A DNA stretch of 64,000 nt, from assembly GCF_030406905.1 (NCBI RefSeq), contig NZ_CP129137.1, positions 1 to 64,000 of the forward strand, written 5' to 3'. This document shows, in pieces, positions 1-8,904 of this stretch (position 1 is its first letter; every line of letters begins with the position of its first letter). Made by a program: the position numbers and the translations under genes. A model generated the notes under the pieces. That model worked only from the letters and a program-made list of their open reading frames with translations. It was not told the origin of the DNA and ran no database searches. Source of the DNA: Streptomyces sp. HUAS CB01 (lineage in GTDB: Bacteria; Actinomycetota; Actinomycetes; Streptomycetales; Streptomycetaceae).

Positions 1-108
1 TGGAGGCCGCACGCATAACTGGGTGGTGCTGCGCCACCGTTTCGTAGCAGCAGCGCCACCGAACAGCGCCGTAGGATAATGACGTATCCATGAGGGAATC
101 GGCTGGTT

Positions 109-3078
109 GTGCAGGGAAGGTCGCGCAGGAGCAACCACTGGGGAACGATCACGCGGGACGTGGCGGGGAATGGAGACGCGCTGGTACCGGCCTTGGAGGA
201 GACGGCGACAACGCTGGTCGGCAGAGCTGACGAGCTGAGACGGCTCAGCTCGGTGATCGGCAGTCTAGGTCAGGACGGTGTTCCCTCAGTCGTGGACATC
301 GCCGCAGACGCCGGTATGGGGAAGAGTCGGCTGCTGAGCGAGCTCTGTGCGTGGGCGCGGCGGGGCAGGTTGACCGTGCTGCGCGGCAGGGCCACAGAGT
401 ACGAGCAGCACACTCCCTTCCAGACGTTCACCGACGCGTTCGCCGACCTCGATCATGCTTTTCTCGGCCCGGATGCCGTGCCCGGGGTTGCGGAACCGGT
501 GCTGCGCGGAGCCGACAGTGTGCAGGGCTCGGCGTGGGGTTCGGCCCGCGACCGGTTTGGCCTCTACAGGGCCGTCGCAGAAGTGCTGACCAGGCTCGGG
601 GAGCGCAGCGGGGTGGTGATGGCCCTGGACGACCTGCACTGGGCGGATCCGGCGTCTTTGGAACTGTTGGACCATCTGATCCGTCACCCGGTGGGCGGCC
701 GGGTGCTTCTGGTCGTGGCCCGACGACAACGGCAGACGCCGCACTCCCTTGCCGCCGCTCTGACCCGCGGCATCGACAGTGGGTCCGTACTTCGCATGGC
801 GCTGCGACCGTTGCCCGAGCAGGCGTCGATCGAGGCGCTCGCCCCCGACCTGCCGCCCGGCGACGCGAAGGAGATCTATGAATCCAGCGAGGGTAACCCG
901 CTGTACCTCCACTGCCTTCTGCACGCCTATCGTCATGGCGCGCCGTCGCGCGGCACCACCGTCCGGACCCACGACAACGCCTCGTCCGGAGTGCCGAGCG
1001 GACTGGGGTCCCTGCTCCTGGACGAGCTAACCGCGCTGACCACGACGCAGCGCCGTACCGTCGAAGCGGTGGCGGTCCTCGGCGACCATGCCACGCCGGT
1101 AATGCTGAACGTGACGACCGGACACACCACGCCCGAGGAACTCGACGACTGCGTCAGTGCACTGGCGCGGCGCGATCTGCTGCGCAAGGGGGCCGACGGC
1201 CGGTGGGCACTGCGCCACCCGCTGCTGCGGGCGATGGTGTACGAGAACACCGCCGAACCACGCCGCACCGAGATCCACCGCAGCGCAGCGGAGGAACTGG
1301 CCCGCGCAGGTGCCTCCGCCGCCGAGCGCGCTCATCACGTCGAGCGGTCGCTGGTCGGCTGGGATCCCGAATCGGCGGCCGTGCTGAGCGAGGCGGCCGC
1401 CCAGTTCGCCCACACGGCGCCCGCGACGGCCGCTCATCTGCTGGACGTCGTCCTGAGACTCATGCCTCAGACGCCCGCTTGCGCACAGCAGCGTAGAGAG
1501 TTGACACTGGCGCGCGCCAGAGCACTCGGTGTGGGCGGAAGCCTGCGGGAAAGCCGTGACCTGCTCCACACCCTGATCAGTAGTCCCGGGCGGAACGACG
1601 CATCGCTCTACAGCGATGCGATAGCGCTCTGCGCCATGATGGAACGCCATCTCGGACACTCCCCGGAAGCGACAGCCCTGCTTCAGCGGGAACTGACCCG
1701 CAGTCCCGGCCCTGAGCCCCGCCAGGCGGTCTCCTTAGGACTCGCGCTGGGCATGGCCGCCCTGAACACCGTCTCCTATCCCGACGTACGTGACGAGATC
1801 GAGCGAACACTCGCGGTGGCTCGCTCAAACGGCGACCTCATGGGAGAGATGGGGGCCTTGGCGCTGGGGTCGTTGGGAGAGGCGTACGAAGGCGAGACTG
1901 CGGCGGCCCGCCGGTTCGCCGATCTCGCCGCCGGCCTCGCAGACGGACTCACCGACCCCAACCTCACGGAACTGTGCGAGTCGCTGGTGTGGCTCGCCTG
2001 GGCGGAAGCCCTGCTCGAGCGCTATGCCGACGCGGAGCGGCATGCCGAACGGGGTCTGGACATCGCCCGCCGCAGCGGTCAGGTCCACGTCCTGCCCCAC
2101 CTGCTGAGCAGCAAGGCCTTCGTGCACCTCAGCACCTGTCGGATGCCGTCCGCCCTGGAGTCTGCCGAGGAAGCGGAATCCATCGCACGAGCCATCGGCA
2201 GCAGTGATCTCCTGACCTTCACGCTGTGCTTCAAGGCGCTGATCCTGCTCGTCCGCCGCCCCCTGGGCGACACCAGCGCCCTGGCGACCGCCGAGGAAGC
2301 CGTGGCCGCGGCCGGAACAAGCAGGCACTGGTGGGCATCGCTGGCCGGGTGCATGCTCGGCCACACGGCGCTCGTGAGCGGCGACCCGAACCGGGCGCGG
2401 GAAGCGATCATGAAAGCGGGGGGTCCCGAACTGCTCAGGCTGCAACCCTCCATACGCCCCGGTCAACTAGACACCCTCGTCAGCACCGCCCTCGCGGTCG
2501 GCGACGTCGAACAGGCCGCGAGGTGGGCCGCACGAGCCGTTGAGGAAGCCGACCGAATGGGTCTCCACGGTCAGCGCGGGGCGGCTCTGCGCGCCGAGGC
2601 GGCGCTCGCCCAGCACCGCGGCGACGGCCGCGCGGCCGCAGACCTCTTCGAGCGCGCCGCGCAGGCGTATGCGCCGTCCGGTGCGACGCTCTGGGAGGCT
2701 TACTCCCTGCTGCTGGCGACCGTCCAGGCGCAGGCGACAGGCGACCATCCGCGCGCCGCCGCAATGTGGGAGCGCGCCCGCCGTATCGCCGATGCAGGCG
2801 GCGCGCGCCTGCTGTCCGACCTGGCCGAGCTCGTGCACCCCCAGCTCGAGGAACCCTTGCGCACACCCACCGAGCTCGACCAACTGACCGCACGGGAACG
2901 GGAAATCGCCGAACTCGTCGCCGAAGGACTGAGCAACCAGGCCATCGCGACGAAGCTGTACCTCAGCCGGCGTACGGTCGAAACTCACCTGTCGGCCGTC
3001 TACCGGAAGACCTCCGTGTCCTCCCGCTCGGCGCTGGCAGGCCTCATGACGCGTGCGGCCCTCGACCGCCGCACATGA
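109..3078 (+). CDS. LuxR-family transcriptional regulator with N-terminal ATPase (LAL type)
   Basis: A 989-aa protein of the LAL class: an ATP-binding signal-processing module, a long alpha-helical TPR-like middle, and a LuxR DNA-binding end. The P-loop variant DAGMGKS lies near residues 67-73 and the Walker B stretch VVMALDDLHWAD near 169-180. The last ~64 residues are a GerE/LuxR helix-turn-helix starting LTAREREIAELVAEG and containing NQAIATKLYLSRRTVETHL. Length fits the family (about 900-1000 aa). The GTG at 109 is the first in-frame start; a later start just before the P-loop module is possible. LAL proteins usually activate secondary-metabolite or sugar-use genes, but nothing beside it identifies a target. 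Confidence 0.93.
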   Translation: MQGRSRRSNHWGTITRDVAGNGDALVPALEETATTLVGRADELRRLSSVIGSLGQDGVPSVVDIAADAGMGKSRLLSELCAWARRGRLTVLRGRATEYEQHTPFQTFTDAFADLDHAFLGPDAVPGVAEPVLRGADSVQGSAWGSARDRFGLYRAVAEVLTRLGERSGVVMALDDLHWADPASLELLDHLIRHPVGGRVLLVVARRQRQTPHSLAAALTRGIDSGSVLRMALRPLPEQASIEALAPDLPPGDAKEIYESSEGNPLYLHCLLHAYRHGAPSRGTTVRTHDNASSGVPSGLGSLLLDELTALTTTQRRTVEAVAVLGDHATPVMLNVTTGHTTPEELDDCVSALARRDLLRKGADGRWALRHPLLRAMVYENTAEPRRTEIHRSAAEELARAGASAAERAHHVERSLVGWDPESAAVLSEAAAQFAHTAPATAAHLLDVVLRLMPQTPACAQQRRELTLARARALGVGGSLRESRDLLHTLISSPGRNDASLYSDAIALCAMMERHLGHSPEATALLQRELTRSPGPEPRQAVSLGLALGMAALNTVSYPDVRDEIERTLAVARSNGDLMGEMGALALGSLGEAYEGETAAARRFADLAAGLADGLTDPNLTELCESLVWLAWAEALLERYADAERHAERGLDIARRSGQVHVLPHLLSSKAFVHLSTCRMPSALESAEEAESIARAIGSSDLLTFTLCFKALILLVRRPLGDTSALATAEEAVAAAGTSRHWWASLAGCMLGHTALVSGDPNRAREAIMKAGGPELLRLQPSIRPGQLDTLVSTALAVGDVEQAARWAARAVEEADRMGLHGQRGAALRAEAALAQHRGDGRAAADLFERAAQAYAPSGATLWEAYSLLLATVQAQATGDHPRAAAMWERARRIADAGGARLLSDLAELVHPQLEEPLRTPTELDQLTAREREIAELVAEGLSNQAIATKLYLSRRTVETHLSAVYRKTSVSSRSALAGLMTRAALDRRT

Positions 3079-3131
3079 ACAACCCACCATGGTCGAGGTA
3101 CGACACGTGGTTTGGCCGTGGCCTCCCGGGC

Positions 3132-3280
3132 TCAGGCCGTGGCCTCCTGGTAGTCGCCGAGGCAGCGGAAGACGCCCCCGGCCGCCCGGAACAGGTACAT
3201 AGCGTCGGTGCAGCGGTCGGTGGACGCGTCGTAGCGCAGCCGCTCACCACGCCATGCTGCGCGTCGCCCGCCGATACGAC
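3132..3280 (-). pseudogene. C-terminal remnant of an unidentified small protein
   Basis: The interval 3079-3626 has no intact gene. On the minus strand one frame ends at a TGA at 3132 and reads like real protein, including RLRYDASTDRCTDAMYLFR and FRCLGDYQEATA. No start codon or upstream continuation could be found, so it is probably the tail of a decayed gene. The family is not recognised and the call rests only on natural-looking composition. The rest of the interval to about 3600 shows nothing clear apart from the leader of the next gene. Confidence 0.3.
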
Positions 3281-3626
3281 CCACGCCAGCCGGGCAACGG
3301 GTAAACGAGCAGGCCGACAGGCGTGACCGAGCCTACTGACGGGACAAGGCGCCGGGCCTTCATTTGGATCACGAGGCTTCGGGGCTGCGGCGCCTGCCGG
3401 CGGAGCTCCGACGGGGCTTCATGAGGGTGAACGCACACCTACGTAGTCGGATTAAGTGGATTCACCGATACGCTCGGCCGTTGCTCTGCGAAAGGGTGAA
3501 GGCGTTGTGGGGGGCGGGTGATGCCGAGGCTCTCGTCGTGTGACGCTGGAGCCGGAGCCTTCGCGCTTCCCGCCGAAGTCAATCGAGCAAGTGAAATTTC
3601 CTCAACTAGCTTCGGGGAGACGGAAT

Positions 3627-4052
3627 ATGCGCATACCTGCCCTGTCTGTCGCTGTCGCGGTGGTGGCCGCGACGATAGCGGGAGGAGCGGCTCCGGCCGC
3701 TGCCGACACGTTGGTCAGCACGGTCAACCTGGAGGCCGGTGCCGGCCTCCACCACAATTCCGCGACTGTGACATACGAGCGTGTCGACGGCGCGGTGAAC
3801 TCGGTCAAGATCATCTCGCTGCTTGCCTTCTCGAGCGAGCGCGACTGCGTCTGGGTGGAGTGGAACGACCCGAATGACGTGGGGGACGGTTGGGCCGCCC
3901 TCAACTCAGAGCCTCCGTGTTACGGCGGCAACTTGGGGGAGACGCTCAACAGGATCATCAAGGCGCCCAAGGGCCATCAACTCAAGGTGCGCCTGGCCGC
4001 CTACCATGACGGCGGGATCGAAGTGATCCACAAGGACATCGCAAAGCTTTAG
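3627..4052 (+). CDS. Small secreted protein of unknown function
   Basis: A 141-aa protein whose first ~26 residues form a Sec signal peptide: MRIP, a long Ala/Val-rich core, then cleavage after APAAA before DTLV. The mature part is about 115 aa with two cysteines (in RDCVWVEW and PPCYGG) that could pair outside the cell. No catalytic motif is visible. The ATG at 3627 is preceded by a purine-rich GGGGAGA at about 3614-3620, which supports this start over longer upstream readings. A strong hairpin directly follows the stop, so this is a monocistronic unit. Family not recognised. Confidence 0.8.
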   Translation: MRIPALSVAVAVVAATIAGGAAPAAADTLVSTVNLEAGAGLHHNSATVTYERVDGAVNSVKIISLLAFSSERDCVWVEWNDPNDVGDGWAALNSEPPCYGGNLGETLNRIIKAPKGHQLKVRLAAYHDGGIEVIHKDIAKL

Positions 4053-4058
4053 CCGAAC

Positions 4059-4100
4059 CGTGGCGACACCGGATGCGGAGGGCGTTCCGGTGTCGCCACG
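4059..4100 (+). terminator. Strong hairpin terminator after the secreted-protein gene
   Basis: Bases 4059-4073 (CGTGGCGACACCGGA) are perfectly complementary to 4086-4100, giving a 15-bp stem with a 12-nt loop. It starts 6 nt after the stop codon at 4052. No T-run follows, which is normal for Streptomyces intrinsic terminators. Confidence 0.85.
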
Positions 4101-4184
4101 CCCGGACAACACATCTACAGTAGCCAACCCGATCAAGCTCGTACCTGCCACCGAGCAGGCGTCACCGTTTCGCTGGACGTCCTA

Positions 4185-5291
4185 TTGATCCGAAACTCAA
4201 AGGGGTCTATTCGAGGGTGTAGCGGACGTGTGGGCCGCCGAAGTAGCCGCGGACGATGTGCGGCTGGCGTTGACGGCGGTGGAAGAACCGGCGGGTCTCG
4301 GCGGCGAGCTGGGCCTGGTCACGGGCTCGGCTGCGCATGGGCAGCCTGCGCTTGAGGTCGGCGTTGACCAGCTCGTCGGGGTTGAGCTCGGGCGAGTACG
4401 CGGGCAGGAAATGCAGTTCGATCCGGTCGGGGTGGTCGGCGAGCCAGGCGCGGACCTTGCGGGAGCGGTGAGCGGAGTGGCCGTCCACGACGAGGTGCAC
4501 CTTGTGGTCGAAGTGGCCGACGAGCCGGTCCAGGAAGCGGCACATGACGTCGGCGTCGAAGGTCTCGGTGAACACCATGAAGTGCATCCGGCCCTTCGTG
4601 CCGATCGCGGACATCGCGTTCACCGAGAAGCGGTTGCCCGAGCGGCGCACGACCGGGGTGCACCCTTTGGCGCCCCAGGTGCGGCCGGTGACCTGGTCGG
4701 AACGGATGCCGACCTGGTCGGCGAAGAGGACCTCGCCGCCCTCGGCCTTCGCCTTCGCGCGGATCGCTGGCCACGTCTCCTCATGCCAGACCCGCACAGC
4801 CTCGGGATCCTGCTCGACGGCCCGCTTGTCCGGGCGCTGGAACCACAGGCCCCAGCGGCGCAGGTACTTGCCCACGCCCTGCTCGGTCAGCCGCACCCGG
4901 TACGGCTTCGCGATCAGATCCCCTACCCCGGCCCGCGTCCACAGCTGCCCCGCCAGCCCCAGATCACAGGGCCGGTGATCCAGTACGGCCTGCCGGACCG
5001 CCTGCTGCTCGACCGCTTTGAGAACCTGATACTCGCCGACCCGGCGCCCACGCGGCTGGGCCACGAGCGCCTCGCGCCCGCCGGCCAGCCACTTCGCCCA
5101 CCAGTTGTCCACCACCTTGAGCGAGACCCGGAACACCGCCGCGACGTCCTCGCGAGTCCGGCCCGCCACCAAGGCGGCCACCGCCCGCAACCGAAGGGCC
5201 TCCTGCGCCGACGGAGACAACTGCCGGGCGTCCCCGACCAGTTCACTTACGCAGGGACCAACGACCCAGAACAGCTACCGTTTCGGATCAA
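4185..5291 (-). mobile_element. IS630-family insertion sequence, apparently complete
   Basis: Terminal inverted repeats TTGATCCGAAAC (from 4185) and GTTTCGGATCAA (to 5291) match exactly and are flanked on both sides by TA (4183-4184 and 5292-5293), the target duplication expected for IS630/Tc1 elements. The element is about 1.1 kb with one minus-strand transposase gene filling it. Intact ends and an intact gene suggest recent insertion. Its right end abuts a reverse-transcriptase fragment. Confidence 0.9.
4207..5220 (-). CDS. IS630-family transposase
   Basis: A 337-aa protein. An N-terminal helix-turn-helix (residues ~10-60, AGRTREDVAAVFRVSLKVVD, winged-helix type) is followed by a DDE catalytic domain: first Asp in EVLFADQVG, second in VHLVVDGHSAH, and the third acidic position in the family motif YSPELNPDELVN. 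Full length for IS630 transposases (about 330-350 aa). The minus-strand start lies about 70 bp inside the right inverted repeat. No frameshift or internal stop, so the gene is probably functional. Confidence 0.95.
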   Translation of the reverse strand: MSPSAQEALRLRAVAALVAGRTREDVAAVFRVSLKVVDNWWAKWLAGGREALVAQPRGRRVGEYQVLKAVEQQAVRQAVLDHRPCDLGLAGQLWTRAGVGDLIAKPYRVRLTEQGVGKYLRRWGLWFQRPDKRAVEQDPEAVRVWHEETWPAIRAKAKAEGGEVLFADQVGIRSDQVTGRTWGAKGCTPVVRRSGNRFSVNAMSAIGTKGRMHFMVFTETFDADVMCRFLDRLVGHFDHKVHLVVDGHSAHRSRKVRAWLADHPDRIELHFLPAYSPELNPDELVNADLKRRLPMRSRARDQAQLAAETRRFFHRRQRQPHIVRGYFGGPHVRYTLE

Positions 5292-5293
5292 TA

Positions 5294-5382
5294 ACTGGCG
5301 AATCGTCCGCTACGCGGACGATCTCGTGCTTCTGGTCGACGGCACACACGACGTTGAGGCGCTGCTCGAAGTCATCAGGTGA
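5294..5382 (+). pseudogene. Fragment of a group II intron-type reverse transcriptase
   Basis: Directly after the right TA of the IS630 element, the plus strand encodes WRIVRYADDLVLLVDGT and then DVEALLEVIR before a TGA. YADD preceded by an aromatic/basic residue and followed by hydrophobics is the catalytic box of retron and group II intron reverse transcriptases. Only about 28 residues remain. The sequence left of the IS (4101-4182) shows no RT coding, so the fragment was already truncated or the flanks have been rearranged. The stretch 5383-5643 holds nothing recognisable. Confidence 0.6.
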
Positions 5383-5643
5383 TGTGTGCTCGGTCCCGGC
5401 GGTCGAAGAGGGAAGGTTGATAAGCCACCCCGACAGCCTCCCACCCACACGGCCACCACACCCACCGAACTTACGAAGAGATCAGTACTGCGAGTGGCCC
5501 GACTACGGGGCTGCTGCGCGGGAACGTTCGCGGGCGCCCCAGCACCCCGGGCCGTCCAGCGAGCTCGCCGCTCTGGGGAACGGTTCCCCGGCGAGTGCGG
5601 TCGGCCCGGAGCTGTCTGCGGGCGTGTATCAGCCGGAGGAATG

Positions 5644-6825
5644 TCAGCGCACTCGGATGCCTGCTCGGAAGACGGCCCGTACGTCCAGCAGGGCGGCGGG
5701 GTCTTTGACGGGATCGCCGTTGACGGCCAAAAGGTCGGCGTCAGCACCGCCGATGATCCGTCCCTTGCGGCCTTCGACGCGGCACAGTTGGGCGGCCAGG
5801 CTGGTCGCGGAGATCAGTGCGTCGATGGGGGTCACGCCCTCGCGGACCAGATCGGCGACGCCGTGCGGGAGGACGTTGTGGGGCTTGACGGGCCCGATGC
5901 CGGCGTCCGAGCCGATGACGACCTTGGCACCCACCTTCTGCAAGGTGCCGTAAGTACTGAAGATGGTCTGGCCCCGTGCGCCCATTCCCTTGGACCGATC
6001 GATGGGCACACTGGGGTCCAGGCCCGCTGTGACGCTCGCGAAGGTATTGCTCTCCACGATGGCCTCGATCAGAGCGGGGTCGGCCTTGACGCCGTCGGCG
6101 CTGAGGAAGGAGACGTGCTCGAGGCTGTCGACGCCCGCTTCGAGGGCGTCCCGGATGGCCTGGACGCCGTGGGCGTGGGCGGCCACGGGCAGCCCGAGGC
6201 GGTGTGCCTCGTCCACTACCGTACGCAGGTCTTCCAGGCCGTACTGCGAGGCGTGCGGCGGCACGGATTCAGGAGTCATCATGCCGCCACTGGCCATGAT
6301 CTTGATGACTGCGCACCCGCGGGCGTGGCGTTCCCGCACGGCCGCACGCAACGCCTCGGTGCCTTCGACCTCTCCGCCGAAAAAGTGGCAATGCCCGCGC
6401 GGGGTGGTGAGCGGGGGACCGGCGGCCAGGATCTCGGGGCCCTGCTCCGGGTGCTCGGCCAATTCCTCCACGAGGGTCAGCGAGAGATAGTTGCGGTCGC
6501 CGAGATCGCGCACGGTGGTGATTCCGGCGTGCAGTGCGCTCCGGGCCGCGGCTCGCATTTGGGCCAGCAGGTCTGCGTCACTGGTTGCGGCCAGGGACGT
6601 CACGGGGTTCGGGCCGGCGTCGAAGGCGAGGTGGATGTGGGTGTCGATGAGGCCGGGCAGCAGGCAGGCCCGGGAGCCGAGATCGATGACCTCAGTGTTG
6701 TCGGCAGGCAGGGCGCCGCTGCGGTCCACGCGGACGATGCGGTCGCCTCTGACGTACACCGTGACAGGTCCGGACGAGGCGAACCCGTCGAACATCGAAC
6801 CGGCGTGTATGGCAAAGGAATTCAT
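5644..6825 (-). CDS. Amidohydrolase-family metal-dependent hydrolase
   Basis: A 393-aa cytoplasmic metal-dependent hydrolase of the imidazolonepropionase/prolidase-like amidohydrolase group. Metal-site motifs appear in order: HIH in GLIDTHIHLAF, Lys in VIKIMASGG, His in VAAHAHG, His in SLEHVSF and Asp in VIGSDAG. The C-terminus rebuilds the small beta-sandwich (GADADLLAVNGDP). The start is the ATG at 6823-6825, preceded on the minus strand by GGAGA; longer readings add low-complexity sequence. Substrate cannot be assigned. The 330 bp between it and the next gene (6826-7155) must hold its promoter; no clear boxes were seen. Confidence 0.9.
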   Translation of the reverse strand: MNSFAIHAGSMFDGFASSGPVTVYVRGDRIVRVDRSGALPADNTEVIDLGSRACLLPGLIDTHIHLAFDAGPNPVTSLAATSDADLLAQMRAAARSALHAGITTVRDLGDRNYLSLTLVEELAEHPEQGPEILAAGPPLTTPRGHCHFFGGEVEGTEALRAAVRERHARGCAVIKIMASGGMMTPESVPPHASQYGLEDLRTVVDEAHRLGLPVAAHAHGVQAIRDALEAGVDSLEHVSFLSADGVKADPALIEAIVESNTFASVTAGLDPSVPIDRSKGMGARGQTIFSTYGTLQKVGAKVVIGSDAGIGPVKPHNVLPHGVADLVREGVTPIDALISATSLAAQLCRVEGRKGRIIGGADADLLAVNGDPVKDPAALLDVRAVFRAGIRVR

Positions 6826-7155
6826 CAGTAATTCTCCGATCGGAAAGCGTGTGTCACGCGGGACACCGAGATCTGGCCTGCTCAGGGCAGGTGCGGAAGA
6901 TGCGTGTCGGCAGGGGCTGGTGGACTCCGGCCAGGCACCGGGGCGCCGGACACTGTCAGCGGTGCAGCAGCGAGTGGGGTGCACTCTCAGGACGGTGCCG
7001 GCGTCGGGTGCAGAGCCGTCGGGGCCTGGCTGCCGAGTGATGTGCTGGGATGCCGTGGGCGGCGGAGATGTCGTTCTGGCTGCGGGCGTCAAAAGGTGCG
7101 GCTCTGCAGGCCGTCACGGTTGCGGCGTCCGGGGGTGGCCCCGCGGCCGTCCGGG

Positions 7156-8133
7156 TCAGTCCATCGGGCTGTGGGCGGCGAGGGCCTGCGCGCGGGCGGC
7201 CGTGCCGTCACGACGGGTACGCCGCAGCTCGTACTGGGCCAGCAGGCGCTTCGAGGCCGTCAGGAAGGTCTTGTACGGTGGCGCAGCCAGGCCCGTGGAC
7301 GTGTGGGGGCGTAGCGGGAGTCTTCGTCGGTGACGGTCAGCCGTCCGGTGAGCGTGCGCATGCCCAGCCGGACGCGCTGAGGCCGGAAGGCTTGGGCGAG
7401 GAACCCGGCTCTGCGCCCGCCCGGCGGCAACAGTCCAGGGGCCACGTCGAGCCGTAGCCTCGCGGCGTCGTGCCCGGGGACCGCCACCGGGACAATCACA
7501 GGGAGGCCGTCTGCACCGCGGTAGGCCGGCAGCCGGTGCGGCAGCCCGCCGATCTGCCGTGCGACCGCGGCGAGGCCGACGCGCGGGCCCATACCGTTCT
7601 TCGGGGGACTTCTGCTCGTTCGGTTCCTCGGGCCAGGCGGCGCCGGTGGCCGTCATCGGTCCGTGGGCCGCCGGATCGGGCCAGACGGCGACGCGCTCGA
7701 CCTCGACGTCGATGAAGACGCGCTCCTGGTGGTTCTCGCGCAGCAGCCAGTCCCGTATCGGCCCGCGCCTTGTCTCCCCGAGGAAGGGCTCCGAGGCCCA
7801 CATCAGCTCTGCCAGGCGCTCCGGTGACGGGCGCAGATCAACCGACGCGGTGCCCTGCGCGACCACGTACGAGCCACTTGCGGCGAAGCCGTGATCACGC
7901 GTGTGGTGGGCGACCGACACGTGCGGGTCCCGCAGAATGCGTTCCGGTTCCTTCGGGAGGCCGAGCGAGGTGGTGAAGCCGACCCGGCCCGCCTCCCGGT
8001 CCGCGAGGCCCACCGGCGCGACGCTGGTGACCACGGCGCCGTCGGCCGGGGTGACATTGGCGGCCGCGACCGTGAGGTCGCCCCTGATCACGGCGTCCGC
8101 CGCGTCCGGCCACCCAGGCGAGGCGGAGGTCAT
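7156..8133 (-). pseudogene. Pyridoxamine-phosphate-oxidase-like flavin-binding protein, two compensating frameshifts
   Basis: The N-terminal half is a split-barrel FMN/F420-binding protein (ADAVIRGDLTVAAANVTPAD, GFTTSLGLPKEPERILRDP, VSVAHHTRDHGFA). Around 7590-7600 (run TATGGGCCCGCG) coding moves to another minus frame, reading RVGLAAVARQIGGLPHRLPAY through TVTDEDSRYAP, and around 7300 (a C5 run) it returns to the first frame with HTSTGLAAPPYKTFL. Joined, the pieces give a continuous protein of about 325 aa. One net gain and one net loss of a base in G/C runs could be sequence error or real decay. The start overlaps the stop of the hemerythrin gene (ATGA at 8131-8134), indicating translational coupling. 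Confidence 0.75.
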
Positions 8134-8849
8134 CAGTCGGCGACGCGCAGGATCCGCAGGTCGTCCGTCGCCTGACGGCGCATGACGGGGAGGAGCGGGC
8201 GTACCGGCTCCGGCATGCCTGCGAGCACCAGTTCCACCTCCGCGGGCGTCCCCACCTCGTCGAGGAAGCCGATCATCAGGTGTCCGGCCACGGGCGGCGT
8301 GGTCGCGATCACCCGCTGCGCGAAGTCCTGCCAGTCATCGGCGCTGATGTGGTCGCGGAGCGCGGGGAAGAGGATCGGCTCCTCGCGGTCCAGGTGGTCG
8401 TGCACCGTGTCGCGCACGGCGACGGCCGCGTCCTGCAGCGCGGCCCGGACTCCGTCCGTCACGCCGCCGACACCGAGGCCGGTACCGCCAGCTTCACCGG
8501 CCCCGTCCCCGACCTCGTCGCCGCTCATGTTCACCGCGGCAAGCTGGTCGAGCGCGGCGTCCAGGCGCTCGTGCTCGTCGCTCAGCGCGTCGAGGGCGTG
8601 TTCCGTGGCCGGCGCCGCCGCGACGATCCGCGGCCACAGGTCCTTGTCCTCGGTCTCGTGGTGATGGCGCAGGTTCGCGACGAGGAAGTCGCGCAGCTGC
8701 GCCAGTGCGGCGAGTGGCACCGAGGGGCGGGTGGCGGCCTCGGCCAGCAGGGTGGTGGCGACGCGGTGGACCTCATGGGCGAGCCGGGTCTCGATGACCG
8801 ACGCAGATTCTGAAGCAGACTCCATATGCATGGAGACAACCATATTCAT
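8133..8849 (-). CDS. Hemerythrin HHE domain protein
   Basis: A 238-aa protein with two helical hemerythrin-like halves. Iron-ligand-type motifs include HHETEDKDLWP and, in the second half, VHDHLDREEPILFP. Such proteins bind a di-iron centre and sense or buffer O2, NO or iron. Several ATG codons cluster at the N-terminus (8849, then two more within 10 codons); the first is used here and the true start may be the ATG before ESASES. It is upstream of and coupled to the flavin-binding protein, and divergent from a TetR regulator that probably controls both. Confidence 0.85.
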   Translation of the reverse strand: MNMVVSMHMESASESASVIETRLAHEVHRVATTLLAEAATRPSVPLAALAQLRDFLVANLRHHHETEDKDLWPRIVAAAPATEHALDALSDEHERLDAALDQLAAVNMSGDEVGDGAGEAGGTGLGVGGVTDGVRAALQDAAVAVRDTVHDHLDREEPILFPALRDHISADDWQDFAQRVIATTPPVAGHLMIGFLDEVGTPAEVELVLAGMPEPVRPLLPVMRRQATDDLRILRVAD

Positions 8850-8880
8850 TGAAGTCCATTATCGTCAATATGGTGACTCC
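8832..8880. promoter_or_regulatory. Imperfect dyad, probable operator between hemerythrin and tetR
   Basis: GGAGACAACCATATT (8832-8846) faces AATATGGTGACTCC (8867-8880), an imperfect inverted repeat around an AT-richer centre in an otherwise GC-rich region. It lies over the N-terminus or start of the hemerythrin gene and just before the TetR ribosome-binding site. This is the usual place for TetR autoregulation. Binding is inferred. Confidence 0.55.
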
Positions 8881-8904
8881 TTGTGCAGGAGGTACGATGC
8901 GCGG

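Noticed and set aside
4228..5382. A 384-aa plus-strand frame spanning the IS630 element and the RT scrap
   Set aside because: The first 350 residues are antisense to the transposase; only the last ~28 residues outside the element are meaningful.
5294..5382. A functional group II intron or retron
   Set aside because: Only the YADD segment is present; no intron RNA domains, no msr/msd-like structure and no N-terminal RT motifs on either side of the IS.
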